In this document: in pieces, positions 35,563-44,974 of the stretch
Numbering within the stretch: the first letter of the stretch is position 1
Layout of the letters: every line of letters starts with the position of its first letter
Origin: Bremerella alba
Lineage (GTDB): Bacteria; Planctomycetota; Planctomycetia; Pirellulales; Pirellulaceae
DNA: 64,000 nucleotides
Direction of reading: 5' to 3'
NCBI RefSeq assembly: GCF_013618625.1
Contig: NZ_JABRWO010000010.1
Location: forward strand, 240,723 to 304,722
Notes under the pieces: generated by a model
What the model saw: the letters and a program-made list of their open reading frames with translations, nothing else
Database searches by the model: none
What the model was told of the DNA's origin: nothing
Program-made: the position numbers and the translations under genes

Positions 35563-35925
35563 ATGAACCCGTTTCAGTTGATGGCTCTTTTAAACGTTTC
35601 GCTTGGTGCTGGTCGAATTGCGCTAGGATTTATCATGCTCACCGGGGGCGGTGTTTATGCCGGGCAACTGATCGACAATCCCTTAACTTATGTAGCCAGT
35701 GGAATGATCTCCATCTTGTTTGGCATCGGCAATTGGCTGCGATGGCAGATCGCAACAATAGGCTCGATGCTGATGATTGCCCTTTCGATATACGACAGTC
35801 AATTTGGTGCATCTAATCAGGACTGGCGTTTTTGGGTGCTAAGCGTCTACGCCGCGGTAACAACGACGTTAGTACTTTGGTCCTACCTCGATACGGCCAA
35901 GGAAGTCAAAGCTCAGAATGCCTAA
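35563..35925 (+). CDS. Small membrane protein, function unknown
   Basis: A 120-residue protein with four predicted membrane helices (LLNVSLGAGRIALGFIMLT, GMISILFGIGNWLRW, IATIGSMLMIALSIYDSQF and FWVLSVYAAVTTTLVLWSY), a hydrophilic short loop between helices 3 and 4, and a charged C-terminus. The ATG at 35563 follows a stretch of low-information sequence. No family was recognised. Codon use and length look normal, so it is likely real. It stands alone between the cupin and PIG-L genes. Confidence 0.68.
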   Translation: MNPFQLMALLNVSLGAGRIALGFIMLTGGGVYAGQLIDNPLTYVASGMISILFGIGNWLRWQIATIGSMLMIALSIYDSQFGASNQDWRFWVLSVYAAVTTTLVLWSYLDTAKEVKAQNA

Positions 35926-36187
35926 AACCAACGATCGACGCTTCGACCCCGTTCAATGAGAAACCCCGTCCACTCGGTTCACCTTGGACAAAATTAGCCC
36001 GACGTAACGTGGTGAAGCGAATACGAGGCCCCATTATCCCACTCAACGATATCACGATCTATTTTAGGCGAAAAATGCGGATAAATTACCTGCGAGCCGA
36101 TCAAGCAGGGATCGACTTCGGCTTTTGCGCTGAATTATGCTAGGGGAAACTCGTTTGCCAAGTCTTTCCTTCTCAAGTGAGTCTCTC

Positions 36188-37144
36188 ATGTCTTTTTCGC
36201 TGCGAAATCTCCTTGTTATCTCGATTGCATTGCTCGTTATAAGTGGTGGCGGTACGGCTGCTGCTTGGGGCCAATCCTCTGCTTCGGGTGAACCAACTTC
36301 AGAGAAGAAACTCCGCATCATTTGTTTTGGCGCCCATCCGGACGATGCCGAGTACAAAAGTGGTGGCACGGCCATCAAGTGGGCCAAGCAAGGGCACCAA
36401 GTGAAGTTGGTCTCGGTCACCAACGGAGATATCGGTCATTGGCAGATGTCTGGAGGTGAACTAGCTCAGCGCCGCGCGGCCGAGTCGGCGGAGGTGGCTA
36501 AACGAATGGGAGTCGTTTCCCAAGTGCTCGACATCCATGACGGCGAACTGCTGCCCACGCTGGAGAATCGCCGCAAGATCACACGTCTCATCCGTGATTG
36601 GAATGCAGATATCGTCATCAGCCATCGACCGTGGGATTACCACCCCGATCACCGCAACGTGGGCATTCTTGTGCAAGATGCGGCGTTCATGGTCTTAGTG
36701 CCGTATTTCTGTCCTGATACACCGCCACTGAAGCAGAACCCGGTCTTTCTCTATTCAAGCGACCGCTTCCAGAAGCCGTATCCCTTCCGTCCTGATGTTG
36801 CGATCGCGCTCGACGATGTATTCGAGGAAAAGGTTGACGCATTGATGGCTTTGGAATCGCAGATCTTTGAAGGGGGTGCGCTGGGCAGTCCCGAATATGT
36901 CGCCGAGGTCCCGCCTGCATCCAAGCCGGAATTGCGTCGGCAGTTCGTCCACGATCGCTGGACAAAGCGTCAAGGATCGGAAGCCAAGCAGCACCGCGGA
37001 CTTTTGCAGCAATGGTACGGAGAAGAACTCGGCAACAAAATACAATTCGCCGAGACCTTCGAGGTGTGCGAATACGGTCGTCAGCCAACGCCGGAAGAGC
37101 TTCGCGAGTTATTCCCGTTCTTTCCCCAGGCGTTAAGCAATTGA
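36188..37144 (+). CDS. PIG-L family N-acetylglucosaminyl deacetylase, exported
   Basis: A 318-residue zinc-dependent deacetylase with a signal peptide (LVISIALLVISGGGTAAAWG). I chose ATG 36188 over 36137 because it gives a normal signal peptide with a short N-region. The zinc site has HPDD near residue 53 (CFGAHPDDAEYKSGGTA) and a distal HPDH (WDYHPDHRNVG). Family members remove N-acetyl groups from GlcNAc-containing substrates such as mycothiol, GPI-type glycolipids or exopolysaccharide. The substrate cannot be assigned. It is convergent to the PepSY gene, 13 bases away. Confidence 0.92.
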   Translation: MSFSLRNLLVISIALLVISGGGTAAAWGQSSASGEPTSEKKLRIICFGAHPDDAEYKSGGTAIKWAKQGHQVKLVSVTNGDIGHWQMSGGELAQRRAAESAEVAKRMGVVSQVLDIHDGELLPTLENRRKITRLIRDWNADIVISHRPWDYHPDHRNVGILVQDAAFMVLVPYFCPDTPPLKQNPVFLYSSDRFQKPYPFRPDVAIALDDVFEEKVDALMALESQIFEGGALGSPEYVAEVPPASKPELRRQFVHDRWTKRQGSEAKQHRGLLQQWYGEELGNKIQFAETFEVCEYGRQPTPEELRELFPFFPQALSN

Positions 37145-37157
37145 TGTGTAGCGTGCG

Positions 37158-38585
37158 CTACGCAACGCGAGGCGAACGCCAGCTTTGTATTCTCGACAAG
37201 GCGAAATCGAAGAGGACGATTACCAGTACCGAGAGCCCAAACGTTGGTAGCGTAAAGCATAGCACTAGGATGGTGATCCAAACCCAGCGCGAGACGCCGC
37301 CGGGGGTTGGCGTGGCTGGAAAGCCCGTTTTTCCTTTGGGGCGTCGCTTCCACCACATCCAGATGCCAGTGAACGGCATGGCGACGAGGAGGACACAAGC
37401 CACGAGCCAGAAGATCTTTGTGGTCATCCCCAGTACGCTACCGACATGCAGTGGGTAGGCCCAGGTGTGCCACCAGTAGCGGTCGTTATTCCACAGATCT
37501 TCGACGTCCATGACCATGCCGGTGTCGCGATGAAGCTTGAGCCCGGTCGAGTCCATCGCCCCATAGGTTCCGCGAGCATAGTCGTTAATCGCGGAAACAT
37601 CATAGTGATCGTCCGACTTGGTAGGAAGGGTCAGGGTGACGTCCCGATCGGGGTAAAGCTCGCGCGCCTTGGTCATGGCGGCTTGCAGTTCGAGCTTCGG
37701 GGCGACGTAAGCCTCTTTTGCACCTTTCGACTTCGAACCGCCCTTGCCGGGCTCCTCCTTCTCGACGACTTCGCTGCCAATAAGAGGGTTGGTAACCTGG
37801 TAGAACGATTCTCCCCAGACAACCGTGTAGAACAATCCCGTCACGATAATGAGCAGGCAGATCGGTGTCAGGTAGATGCCTGGCACCGTGTGGAGATCGC
37901 GGAGGATGGTGTAAAACTTGCCCGACAGTCGCGGGATCCAAACACCTTTGATCTTTTCCTTTTTACGGGGCCACCAAAGGTAGATCCCGCTGAGGACCAA
38001 GATGATTGTCCAGGTTGTCGTAAGCTCGACGACAATGCGTCCGGTGGTTCCGGCCAAAAGTCGTCGATGAATGTTCAACACGGTGCGGAAAAATGCGCCG
38101 ACCTGGTCAGGTCCCTTTTCGACTTGCTGTACATGGGCAGTGTATGGATCGACATACACGGAAGTCCCTCGGCCACGGCGTCCTTTCTTTTCCTCCTCAC
38201 CTTCCTGCTTCTTAGGCGTCACGCTGACGACTGCCGTACGCGACGGGTCGGCATGCAGGGTAATGCGGGTCGACTTGCCGCCGGGGATGGCCTGTTCCGC
38301 GCTGGCCAGCATTGCGGTGTATGGGGCTGTCTCACCGACAGAGTCCACGAACAACCGGTCATGATGGACGAAGTCGCCGGTTTCCGCTGCGAAAATAAAG
38401 ATCCCTCCAGTGATCGAAACCACCATTAGAATCGGCGAGACAATCATGCCAGCATAGAAATGCCAACGCCACATCACGCGGTACAGCGAAGTGGGCGTCG
38501 GCTGTTTCTTAGGCGAACTCGAATTGGATGGCACCTTTTCTACGGCACGCACATCCGCTGCTGACTCAACCATGTCTAGGGACAT
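37158..38585 (-). CDS. PepSY-associated membrane protein (siderophore or iron-reduction type)
   Basis: A 475-residue inner-membrane protein with at least four membrane helices (MIVSPILMVVSITGGIFIFA, TWTIILVLSGIYLWW, LTPICLLIIVTGLFYTVVW and a late IFWLVACVLLVAMPFTGIW). Between them lie PepSY-like segments such as VVSVTPKKQEGEEEKK and TKARELYPDRDVTLTLP. The WRWHFYAGM N-terminal block and GIYLWWPR are typical of the PepSY_TM family (PiuB, DUF3533-like), linked to iron uptake or reduction. It starts at ATG 38585, and 98 bases separate it from the lipoprotein stop. Confidence 0.88.
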   Translation of the reverse strand: MSLDMVESAADVRAVEKVPSNSSSPKKQPTPTSLYRVMWRWHFYAGMIVSPILMVVSITGGIFIFAAETGDFVHHDRLFVDSVGETAPYTAMLASAEQAIPGGKSTRITLHADPSRTAVVSVTPKKQEGEEEKKGRRGRGTSVYVDPYTAHVQQVEKGPDQVGAFFRTVLNIHRRLLAGTTGRIVVELTTTWTIILVLSGIYLWWPRKKEKIKGVWIPRLSGKFYTILRDLHTVPGIYLTPICLLIIVTGLFYTVVWGESFYQVTNPLIGSEVVEKEEPGKGGSKSKGAKEAYVAPKLELQAAMTKARELYPDRDVTLTLPTKSDDHYDVSAINDYARGTYGAMDSTGLKLHRDTGMVMDVEDLWNNDRYWWHTWAYPLHVGSVLGMTTKIFWLVACVLLVAMPFTGIWMWWKRRPKGKTGFPATPTPGGVSRWVWITILVLCFTLPTFGLSVLVIVLFDFALSRIQSWRSPRVA

Positions 38586-38683
38586 CGGTACTCTCCAATT
38601 CGACAGGACTGCAGACGGTCCTGTTTGCTCACTTGGCAGGGGAAAGAATTCAGTTCGCGATCAACAAATCACAGCAAACGCGT

Positions 38684-39187
38684 TTAGCCAGCATCATCAA
38701 ACGGAGTCGGCTTACGCGATCTGCGTTTCGGAGCGGATGACACCTTAGCACCAGTGACCTCGATAGGCGGCAACTGAGAAGTCTCTTCGTCGATCGTGAA
38801 TGTCCACTCGGACTTGGCTAGGCTGCTGTACGCACCTCGCAGTTGATCCGGCGAACCCATGACCGATGGGTTCTCTTGCCAAACGAAGGTTACTTTGTAC
38901 TCGCCTAGCGGAGCGCCGTCGTCTTTCTCATACGTTCGCAAGCGATAGACGCCGGCCTCATCCGTGACACCCCACGGCTTGGACTTGCGGATGTCGAACG
39001 ATTCGCCAGTCGGATACAGGGTAACCACAGCGCCCTTGGCCGCTTCACCATTGATCGTGAGCGTTCCTTGAACTGGCTGCACGTCCGACTGCCACTCGGG
39101 CCGACCGGTGCAGCCCACCACACAGGGAACCAGGCCGCATAGAAACAATGTGAAAGACGGTACATGCGTGAGAGATACGCTACACAT
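38684..39187 (-). CDS. Lipoprotein with transthyretin-like (carboxypeptidase-regulatory) domain
   Basis: A 167-residue lipoprotein. The signal peptide FTLFLCGLVPCVVGC gives a lipobox VVGC with the acylated Cys at about residue 26. The rest resembles a small Ig/transthyretin-like domain: VQGTLTINGEAAKGAVVTLYP, WGVTDEAGVYRLRTY and GEYKVTFVWQE. In planctomycetes such proteins sit beside DUF1559 genes, as here: the upstream DUF1559 gene ends one base into this start (TAATG). Function is unknown. The basic C-terminal tail (KRRSRKPTP) is unusual for a lipoprotein. Confidence 0.82.
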   Translation of the reverse strand: MCSVSLTHVPSFTLFLCGLVPCVVGCTGRPEWQSDVQPVQGTLTINGEAAKGAVVTLYPTGESFDIRKSKPWGVTDEAGVYRLRTYEKDDGAPLGEYKVTFVWQENPSVMGSPDQLRGAYSSLAKSEWTFTIDEETSQLPPIEVTGAKVSSAPKRRSRKPTPFDDAG

Positions 39188-40086
39188 TAGTATTCTCCCA
39201 GGATTTCGCCGCCATTGATGGAAGTGAACGCCGTTACATTTTCGAGTGACACGGTTTCAGGAACAAAACGGACCGAGGCGTCTGCCATGCCCATTTGAAT
39301 TCCGCCTGGGTGGAAGGAGTAAGGGGCACCGAACCAGTTGCTGACGTTAAGCACTCGGTTTCCAGTCCAGTAGACCGTCGTCATGTCATCGCCGGCGGCA
39401 TTCATTTCTACTTCGCAGGGGAACATCCAGCCGGCGTTTTGGCGCGATGTCCAAGGGTCTTTACTGACACCGTAGTCGTGATTGTAACCGCTACGTCCAG
39501 GATTGCGTTTCCCGGCAACCCACCAGTCGGCGCGGCCTACAGATTCGTAGGTCATGCACGTGTTGCTGGTACCGTCGGTAATATCTCGCATTTTGTAAGG
39601 ACCTGAGGACTGAAACAAAGACTCGGTAAATTCCCAGTTTGTTGCACTTCGCACGACAGAATAGTCCGTTGTCTCAAACCCGTTATCACTCAAAATGTTG
39701 CCTGCCGATGGGTTCGAAGGACAGACAAACGCGTCTGGCATTTCCGTGGCCAGGTCGAGATTGGTTCCCTCATCCCATTCGAGGTCGTAGTCGTATTGCT
39801 CTTGCAGATTGCCATGTTCCATCATGGCTAAAATGCCCACGGCCCAGTTTGCCGAGTTCGATTGTCGAGCAATCGGAAAGCTAAGAAAGGTGTCGTGGTA
39901 ATTGTGCATCGCCAGGCCAATCTGCTTGATATTGTTGGTGCACTGAATCCGCCGGGCAGCTTCGCGGGCCTGTTGCACCGCTGGCAACAACAATGCAATC
40001 AATACGCCAATAATGGCGATCACAACCAACAATTCGACCAGCGTAAACGCACGGCGAGACGACACGGCAAAGCACTGCAAACGCAT
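39187..40086 (-). CDS. DUF1559 protein with type IV pilin-like N-terminus
   Basis: A 299-residue member of the large planctomycete DUF1559 family. The N-terminus [21 protein letters not shown] is a class III/prepilin signal cleaved by prepilin peptidase, followed by the [20 protein letters not shown] helix. The C-terminal motif H-x9-DG appears as [17 protein letters not shown]. The N-terminal pilin helix suggests assembly into a surface structure or pseudopilus. Its function is not known. A long 790-base noncoding stretch lies upstream. The family is also a strong taxonomic marker for Planctomycetota. Confidence 0.95.
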   Translation of the reverse strand: MRLQCFAVSSRRAFTLVELLVVIAIIGVLIALLLPAVQQAREAARRIQCTNNIKQIGLAMHNYHDTFLSFPIARQSNSANWAVGILAMMEHGNLQEQYDYDLEWDEGTNLDLATEMPDAFVCPSNPSAGNILSDNGFETTDYSVVRSATNWEFTESLFQSSGPYKMRDITDGTSNTCMTYESVGRADWWVAGKRNPGRSGYNHDYGVSKDPWTSRQNAGWMFPCEVEMNAAGDDMTTVYWTGNRVLNVSNWFGAPYSFHPGGIQMGMADASVRFVPETVSLENVTAFTSINGGEILGEY

Positions 40087-40875
40087 TTCATTTTCCTAGT
40101 GGATGAAACAGTGGTGATAGAATCCCAGGCTCGTAACGAACTGTGGATGTGAGCCAAACGCAAACGATCGATTTCGTTTTGGGGAAACGCCGTGTAAGCA
40201 ATGGGCTGTGGCAGGCAGAGAAGAAATCTTGAGGATCTCTCTCTGAGCCCATGGGCGGCGTTATAGCACCTACATTCAGAAATCAACGTCTACCGCATTC
40301 TCGTGGACTTGTGATCCAGAGACTCGGTATCAGTAATGTGGCAATGTACTTGGTACGAAGTGGGTTGTAAATGAGCAGAACGAGAACTTTACGGTGAGAA
40401 AACCTTAGTAAATGGCCAGTACCAAAATGGCCGTATTGTGATGGGAATCACGTTGTTAGCGTCGATGGTCAGCCAAAACACAATGAAAAAAAATGATGAA
40501 GAGGGAGCCCCTCGAAAGTCGCCATCTATAGGGGGGGAAGGCATTGTTTCTAGGCTTATTTGGGGAAATCGAAACGCCCCTAGCCGTTGGCAAGCCAGCT
40601 CAAGCCGCCATGAGTAAAAGATAAAGTTCGATAAACTTGGTTATTATGCCTGCACATGCCTCTGAAGGGCCGTATTGCGGTATGTCGTACCTTAAATATG
40701 TGTTTATGTGGCCTCGTTATCCTTTAAAAGTCGACTGCTTATGTATATGATTCAGCGGTCGCTTAGGCACAGCACTCTGACTTCCTCGGAAATCTAGGGT
40801 CAACCGGGGCGAATTTTTGGGGCAAGAATCTTCCAAGCCTTCCTTTTTGATCCTTCCACATACGAGGAGGTTGCT
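40087..40875. other. 790-base noncoding stretch between divergent genes
   Basis: No convincing reading frame is seen. The region holds the promoters of the DUF1559 gene (minus) and the glucanase gene (plus). An A-run (AATGAAAAAAAATGATGAAG, about 40481) and a short GAGGG/CCCTC hairpin at about 40501-40513 are the only structural signs, and both are weak. The distance is large for this genome, so a small RNA or regulatory sites could be hidden. Confidence 0.5.
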
Positions 40876-42228
40876 ATGAAACGGCGAACTTTCCTCGCGG
40901 CTGGCCTTTCGCTTCCCTTGGCTTTAAGCGGAGTGCTGCCGCGCAGGGCACATTCCGAAGTGCTTCCTGATTCGTCAGTCCTCGATCTGCGAGGGGAAGC
41001 GTTTGTTCGCGATATGCAGCGACGCTGTTACCGCTATTTCTTGGAAGCGGTCGACCTGAAGACGCAACTGGTTGCCGACCGCGCCGCAACCGACGCAAGC
41101 AACTACAGTCTGCACGGCAGTAGTGCTGCATGTGGTTTTGGCCTGGCATCGCACGCAATCGCGGCCCAGTACGAGTGGGCACCTCGCGAAGAGATCCAGC
41201 AGCGCGTGCGGACCATGTTGCATTCGCTTAACGACCTCGTCGCTCATGAAAAAGGTTTCGTTTATCACTTCTTCGATATCAAGACAGGCCAGCGAATGCT
41301 TCGCTCGGAAGCGTCGTCGGTCGATACGGCCTTGATGCTCGCCGGGGCGATGTCCGCTTCGGTCGCTTTCCAGGACGATTCCGAAATTGGTGCGCTCGCC
41401 GAGCAACTTTACAACCGAGTCGAGTGGACTTGGCTACTGGGCGAGAACGGTTGTTTGCACATGGGATACTTGCCAGAGATTGGTATCTTGCCGCACCAGT
41501 GGGATCAGTTCAGCGAGCATTTGATTCTCACGTTGCTGGCCATCGGTGCGCCGTCGAACCCGATTCCTCCCTCAAGCTGGGATGCTTGGCGACGCGAGCC
41601 GGTGCTGAAATTTCAGGGTCAAGAGTTTCTCAGTTATCCGCCGCTGTTCGTTCATCAGTACCCTATGGCATTCTTCGATTTCCAGAATTACCGCGCACCT
41701 AATGGTCGTAGTTTCTGGGAGAACGCGAAGATCGCGCATCACGCCCAGATCAACTTCTTAACGAAGCTTGGCGCGAAGTATCCACAGCGGATGGGACACT
41801 ACGGCCCAGATTTATGGGGCATCACCAGCAGCGACAGCGAGTTTGGCTACCGCGATTGGGGCGGACCCTACAAGGACGGTCGCGTCGAGCCGGATCGAGA
41901 AATTGACGGGACAATCGTCCCTAGCGCCGCCGCCGGCGCTTTGGCCGTGTTGCCACACGAAGCGTTGCACACGCTCGAGTTCCAAAAGGATCGTTTCGGC
42001 GAGAAGATCTACGGTCACTACGGTTTCGTCAATGCTTTCAATCCGGCCAACGACTGGGTCAACCCGGACGTGATCGGGATCGACACCGGTATCTCGCTCA
42101 TGATGGCCGAGAACATGCTAACCGGCAGGCTATGGAACCTCTTCATGCAGCACCCCGCCGCCCAGCGTGGGCTGAAGCTGGCCGGCTTCACACAGACAGG
42201 CTCGACGGTGCTTACGAGCAGGCCTTAG
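40876..42228 (+). CDS. Exported glucoamylase-like/GH144-type beta-1,2-glucanase family protein
   Basis: A 450-residue protein with a Tat-like signal (KRRTFLAAGLSLPLALSG). The fold has an (alpha/alpha)6 barrel. Matching blocks are CYRYFLEAVD, LVADRAATDASNYSLHGSSA, ACGFGLASHAIAAQYEWA, GFVYHFFDIKTG, SSVDTALMLAGA and a late WGITSSDSEFGYRDWGGPY that carries acidic residues. This is the pattern of PF10091-type glucoamylases, several of which hydrolyse beta-1,2-glucans. The true substrate is not shown. AGGAGG lies about 8 bases upstream of ATG 40876, one of the few strong Shine-Dalgarno sequences here. Confidence 0.85.
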   Translation: MKRRTFLAAGLSLPLALSGVLPRRAHSEVLPDSSVLDLRGEAFVRDMQRRCYRYFLEAVDLKTQLVADRAATDASNYSLHGSSAACGFGLASHAIAAQYEWAPREEIQQRVRTMLHSLNDLVAHEKGFVYHFFDIKTGQRMLRSEASSVDTALMLAGAMSASVAFQDDSEIGALAEQLYNRVEWTWLLGENGCLHMGYLPEIGILPHQWDQFSEHLILTLLAIGAPSNPIPPSSWDAWRREPVLKFQGQEFLSYPPLFVHQYPMAFFDFQNYRAPNGRSFWENAKIAHHAQINFLTKLGAKYPQRMGHYGPDLWGITSSDSEFGYRDWGGPYKDGRVEPDREIDGTIVPSAAAGALAVLPHEALHTLEFQKDRFGEKIYGHYGFVNAFNPANDWVNPDVIGIDTGISLMMAENMLTGRLWNLFMQHPAAQRGLKLAGFTQTGSTVLTSRP

Positions 42229-42231
42229 CCG

Positions 42232-42954
42232 CTATTCTTTATGATCGACCGCCGGCTCGCCGCTGGTTGTCTTGTTCTGGTTGATGCCTTCTTCTGGCTC
42301 GAAGGGGATATTCTTGGGTATGGTCAGGCCGCCTGAGAGGAGCAGCTTCCACACGTCTTTGGTCGGCCAATCGGTGTAGACGATCTTGTCTTCCGGCACC
42401 ACAAGCGTATAGCCTGACGGCGGGAACAAAACCAGCGGCACATACACGGCCACCAATGTGCGACCGTTGGGCTGCTCGCTTTTGGTCATCAGGTATCCGG
42501 CCATTCGTGTCTCGCTTTGGGGAAAGGGAACGAGCACCACCGTGTCGACATTCGCCAGGCCAGGGGGGCCGGTCAGCGCCTTGGCCGTGTCGCTTATCGC
42601 CGAATAAAGGGTGCTCACGCCAGGCACTTTGCCGAAAGCCCAGTCCACAAAGTTGCGCACACGCGTCCGAAACAGTAGCCCCATAAAAAAGAGAAACACC
42701 AGGCCAACCACGACCGAGAGCAAAGGGCCCCAATAGAAAATAAACAGATCCTCGAACCCTTTCGGCAACAGCAGCTTTGCCAAAGGAGTAACGACGTAAT
42801 CGTTCATCAAGCTAAAGATATAGTGAACGATGGCAAGCATCACAGCAAACGGCAGAACCAACACGATCCCGCCAAAGATCGTACGCATGATCCAACCCAA
42901 AACGCTGCTGCCGGACTCTTCCGGCTGAGGCGACGGCTGATTCGTATTCGACAA
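42232..42954 (-). CDS. DUF502 family membrane protein
   Basis: A 240-residue membrane protein. I chose TTG 42954 because GGAG lies 7 bases upstream; GTG 42966 is the alternative. Two helices (WIMRTIFGGIVLVLPFAVML and LLSVVVGLVFLFFMGLLF) precede a conserved block KVPGVSTLYSAISDTAKAL, which is diagnostic of DUF502, and a soluble C-terminal domain (VLFPPSGYTLVVPEDKIVYT). Function unknown. It ends 3 bases from the convergent glucanase stop. Confidence 0.9.
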   Translation of the reverse strand: MSNTNQPSPQPEESGSSVLGWIMRTIFGGIVLVLPFAVMLAIVHYIFSLMNDYVVTPLAKLLLPKGFEDLFIFYWGPLLSVVVGLVFLFFMGLLFRTRVRNFVDWAFGKVPGVSTLYSAISDTAKALTGPPGLANVDTVVLVPFPQSETRMAGYLMTKSEQPNGRTLVAVYVPLVLFPPSGYTLVVPEDKIVYTDWPTKDVWKLLLSGGLTIPKNIPFEPEEGINQNKTTSGEPAVDHKE

Positions 42955-43261
42955 GGGACACTCCACGGGTAGAGAGTTGGAAAAGACCGTGTTCTAAACG
43001 CCGCAAAAGACATGCCGCCGCGAAGCTCACCATCATGCATCGAGTGCGCGCCCGCTCTTCGATACCACCTCACAGAGAGGAATTTCTTAACCACGGATAT
43101 CGAATTCGCGGTGGGTTTTCTTTTTCTCTGTGCTTAAGCCTGTGTTGTGCGTAAAGAGCAGAGGTTACCTCCCAGCCAATATCGCCGGCTGCTCGCGTCT
43201 TGCGCACGATCTACCACAGGTGGTAGCTTCTTACGAGACAGCATCAGGCTGCTTGGCCTGG

Positions 43262-43576
43262 TTAGTTGTCGCTGAACGAGATTAACGCGGCCTGATTTTC
43301 GCGACCGACCGGAACTCGCATGTATTGCGGGTAGCAGTCGCGGCAGAGCCGAAAATCTTGGGGCATCTGGTCTTCGTGGAGCGTGGGGTCTTCGATGGGA
43401 TAAACCTGTTCGAGAGTATCCGCGAGTACCGAAAGATTGTCTCGGTCGGTATCGTCGTAATCCGTTTCCTCGAAGTGAGGTTCAATCTCCAGGAATGCCG
43501 TGAGGCGAATCACAAAGCACGGATCACAGCTCTTGTCAAAAACTTGCTGGCAGCACTGGCAAGTAAATTGACTCAT
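43262..43576 (-). CDS. Small zinc-ribbon-like protein, function unknown
   Basis: A 104-residue protein. ATG 43576 is preferred over an upstream codon at 43627, because AAGGACC lies about 6 bases upstream of it. An N-terminal cysteine cluster (FTCQCCQQVFDKSCDPCF) and a C-terminal CRDCYPQY suggest a zinc-binding module of three CxxC-like pairs. The middle is acidic (EPHFEETDYDDTDRD). It lies between DUF502 and ferredoxin on the same strand. No family was recognised, but the conserved-looking cysteines suggest it is real. Confidence 0.65.
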   Translation of the reverse strand: MSQFTCQCCQQVFDKSCDPCFVIRLTAFLEIEPHFEETDYDDTDRDNLSVLADTLEQVYPIEDPTLHEDQMPQDFRLCRDCYPQYMRVPVGRENQAALISFSDN

Positions 43577-43878
43577 CAGAAAGGTCCTTCCGTTTTTCAT
43601 TAGACAAGGCCGCGTGGGACACGGCAAGTAAGCAGTTTTTCATCCTAACCTTGTTAAACAATCCGAAGCAATACGAGTCTTTCGAATAAACGGTAAGACG
43701 TAAGTTACCGCGAGAATATGTGTGAATCGACTTGACTTCATCGCTTGAAGCGGCTCCTGATCAGCCAGATGATCGTGCATGGTGGTCGCGTTAGGCTAAG
43801 AGGTGGCGCACGAAAAAAGCCACAACGTTTGATTGTGGCTTCCTTCTTATTCCATCCGGCAAGTGGCCTGATGCGCGA
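43577..43878. other. 302-base noncoding stretch holding the ferredoxin terminator
   Basis: Between the ferredoxin stop at 43879 and the zinc-ribbon start at 43576 no gene is visible. It contains the minus-strand terminator at 43813-43843. The rest, about 43600-43800, is A/T-rich around 43640-43740 and should include the zinc-ribbon gene's promoter; I could not pick out a clean -35/-10 pair. Confidence 0.5.
43813..43843 (-). terminator. Rho-independent terminator after ferredoxin
   Basis: An 8-base-pair stem, AGCCACAA with TTGTGGCT (43818-43825 and 43833-43840), has a 7-base loop. On the minus strand it is followed by a run of T (complement of AAAAAA at 43813-43818). It lies about 35 bases downstream of the ferredoxin stop codon on that strand. 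Confidence 0.85.
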
Positions 43879-44157
43879 CTATTGGTCGGCCAGCGGCGCT
43901 TTCTTTTCGGTGATCACTTCGCACTGCGGAGCCATCTCGGCATTCAGTTCGGTGAACCCTTGCCATTCTTCGGGCACGTTGTCTTCGTGGAAGATTGCTT
44001 CCACGGGACACTCCGGCACGCACGCTTCGCAGTCGATACACTCTTCGGGATGAATGTAGAGGATCTTATCCCCTTCGTAGAAACATTCGACGGGGCAAAC
44101 AACGACGCAATCCGTGTACTTGCAGTTAAAGCACGGTTCGCAGACTACGTGAGTCAT
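43879..44157 (-). CDS. fdxA: Seven-iron ferredoxin (3Fe-4S plus 4Fe-4S)
   Basis: A 92-residue soluble electron carrier. The first cluster region reads [18 protein letters not shown] and the second [15 protein letters not shown], giving the FdxA pattern of one [3Fe-4S] and one [4Fe-4S] cluster. An additional Cys at position 6 precedes the first cluster. The C-terminal extension ([20 protein letters not shown]) is typical of FdxA. A terminator follows on the minus strand. It appears monocistronic. Electron partners cannot be read from the context. Confidence 0.95.
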   Translation of the reverse strand: MTHVVCEPCFNCKYTDCVVVCPVECFYEGDKILYIHPEECIDCEACVPECPVEAIFHEDNVPEEWQGFTELNAEMAPQCEVITEKKAPLADQ

Positions 44158-44434
44158 CCTAGGTATCTCCTGACCACAAAAGCGGTGTTCAAAACGAAGT
44201 AATCAAATCGGGGCACACACGATTGATCTTGCCCCAGATCGCAAGTCGCGTCTATGTAAGGTATTCAGCGGCGACCTACTCCTCGTTTTTTATTCCTGTC
44301 TCAATAAGGTGTCAAGGCAGCCAAGCCCCTTTTGGCCCTTTATCCGAAGTGAAAACCTGTATTGAGCTTAAGTCTCAAGTTAATTACTTTCTTTCAGTCT
44401 CAATTCGCACCGTTTTTACGTCCAGAGTGTGTCC

Positions 44435-44812
44435 ATGAAAGCCAGTTCCGCCGATCTTCAATTGCTGGAAGACCTCTTAGCTTCCCCTACCGCGAACTGG
44501 CGGCGTTTTGTTGATCGTTATGCCAGTACCGTCATTCAGGTGGTCCAGCATGCCCGACAAAACCAGAAATGGACCCTCACTCAGAAGGATGCCGACGCGG
44601 TCGTGGTCGCCACTTTCGAGCGTTTGTCGGAAAACAACCTCGAGATTTTGCATCGCTTCGACGGTAACGGCAGTTTCACGACATTTCTAACCGTAGCGGC
44701 CCGGCGAATTGTGATCCAAGAGCTTCAAGATCGAGGTGCCGAGCAGCGGATTCAAACCGCCTTGAAAGACGCCTCGGCAGAACGCCTGCAGATCCCAGGC
44801 ACGGCGTCGTAA
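44435..44812 (+). CDS. Sigma-70 region-2-only protein (ECF-like, no region 4)
   Basis: A 125-residue protein resembling the first half of an ECF sigma factor. The region 2 pattern is visible: NWRRFVDRYASTVIQVVQHA, DADAVVVATFERLSENNLEI, then FDGNGSFTTFLTVAARRIVI, ending QELQDR. In a full ECF this is followed by sigma region 4, which is missing here: only about 20 residues remain before the stop. I used ATG 44435; GTG 44429 is possible. Short sigma-like proteins of this kind are frequent in planctomycetes. Promoter recognition without region 4 would need a partner. Confidence 0.7.
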   Translation: MKASSADLQLLEDLLASPTANWRRFVDRYASTVIQVVQHARQNQKWTLTQKDADAVVVATFERLSENNLEILHRFDGNGSFTTFLTVAARRIVIQELQDRGAEQRIQTALKDASAERLQIPGTAS

Positions 44813-44894
44813 CGCCATCGACTGGCTAACCCCTCTTTCGCCCCGTTGGGACTTCGGAGATTCGAGATAGAGACCCTCTATCTAGTCCCGGCCT

Positions 44895-44951
44895 GATGCA
44901 TTAGCCGCTTGTGGCCTGCGGCCACTCAGAGATGAATCTCTGAGCCACCCG
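44895..44951. repeat. Third copy of the REP-like hairpin repeat
   Basis: This 57-base stretch matches the second half of the pair at 26739-26793: ATGCATTAGCCGCTTGTGGC, then CTGCGGCCAC, then a hairpin. The hairpin is CTCAGAGAT/ATCTCTGAG here, and CCCAGAGAT/ATCTCTGGG there: one base pair is replaced by another, so pairing is kept. It lies between a plus-strand gene and a convergent minus-strand gene. Confidence 0.7.
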
Positions 44952-44974
44952 GGGTGTTAGGCGGCACCGCTTTG

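Noticed and set aside
40876..42228. Reading the glucanase as a polysaccharide lyase
   Set aside because: The (alpha/alpha)6 glucoamylase-like blocks are clear, and no lyase motif was seen.
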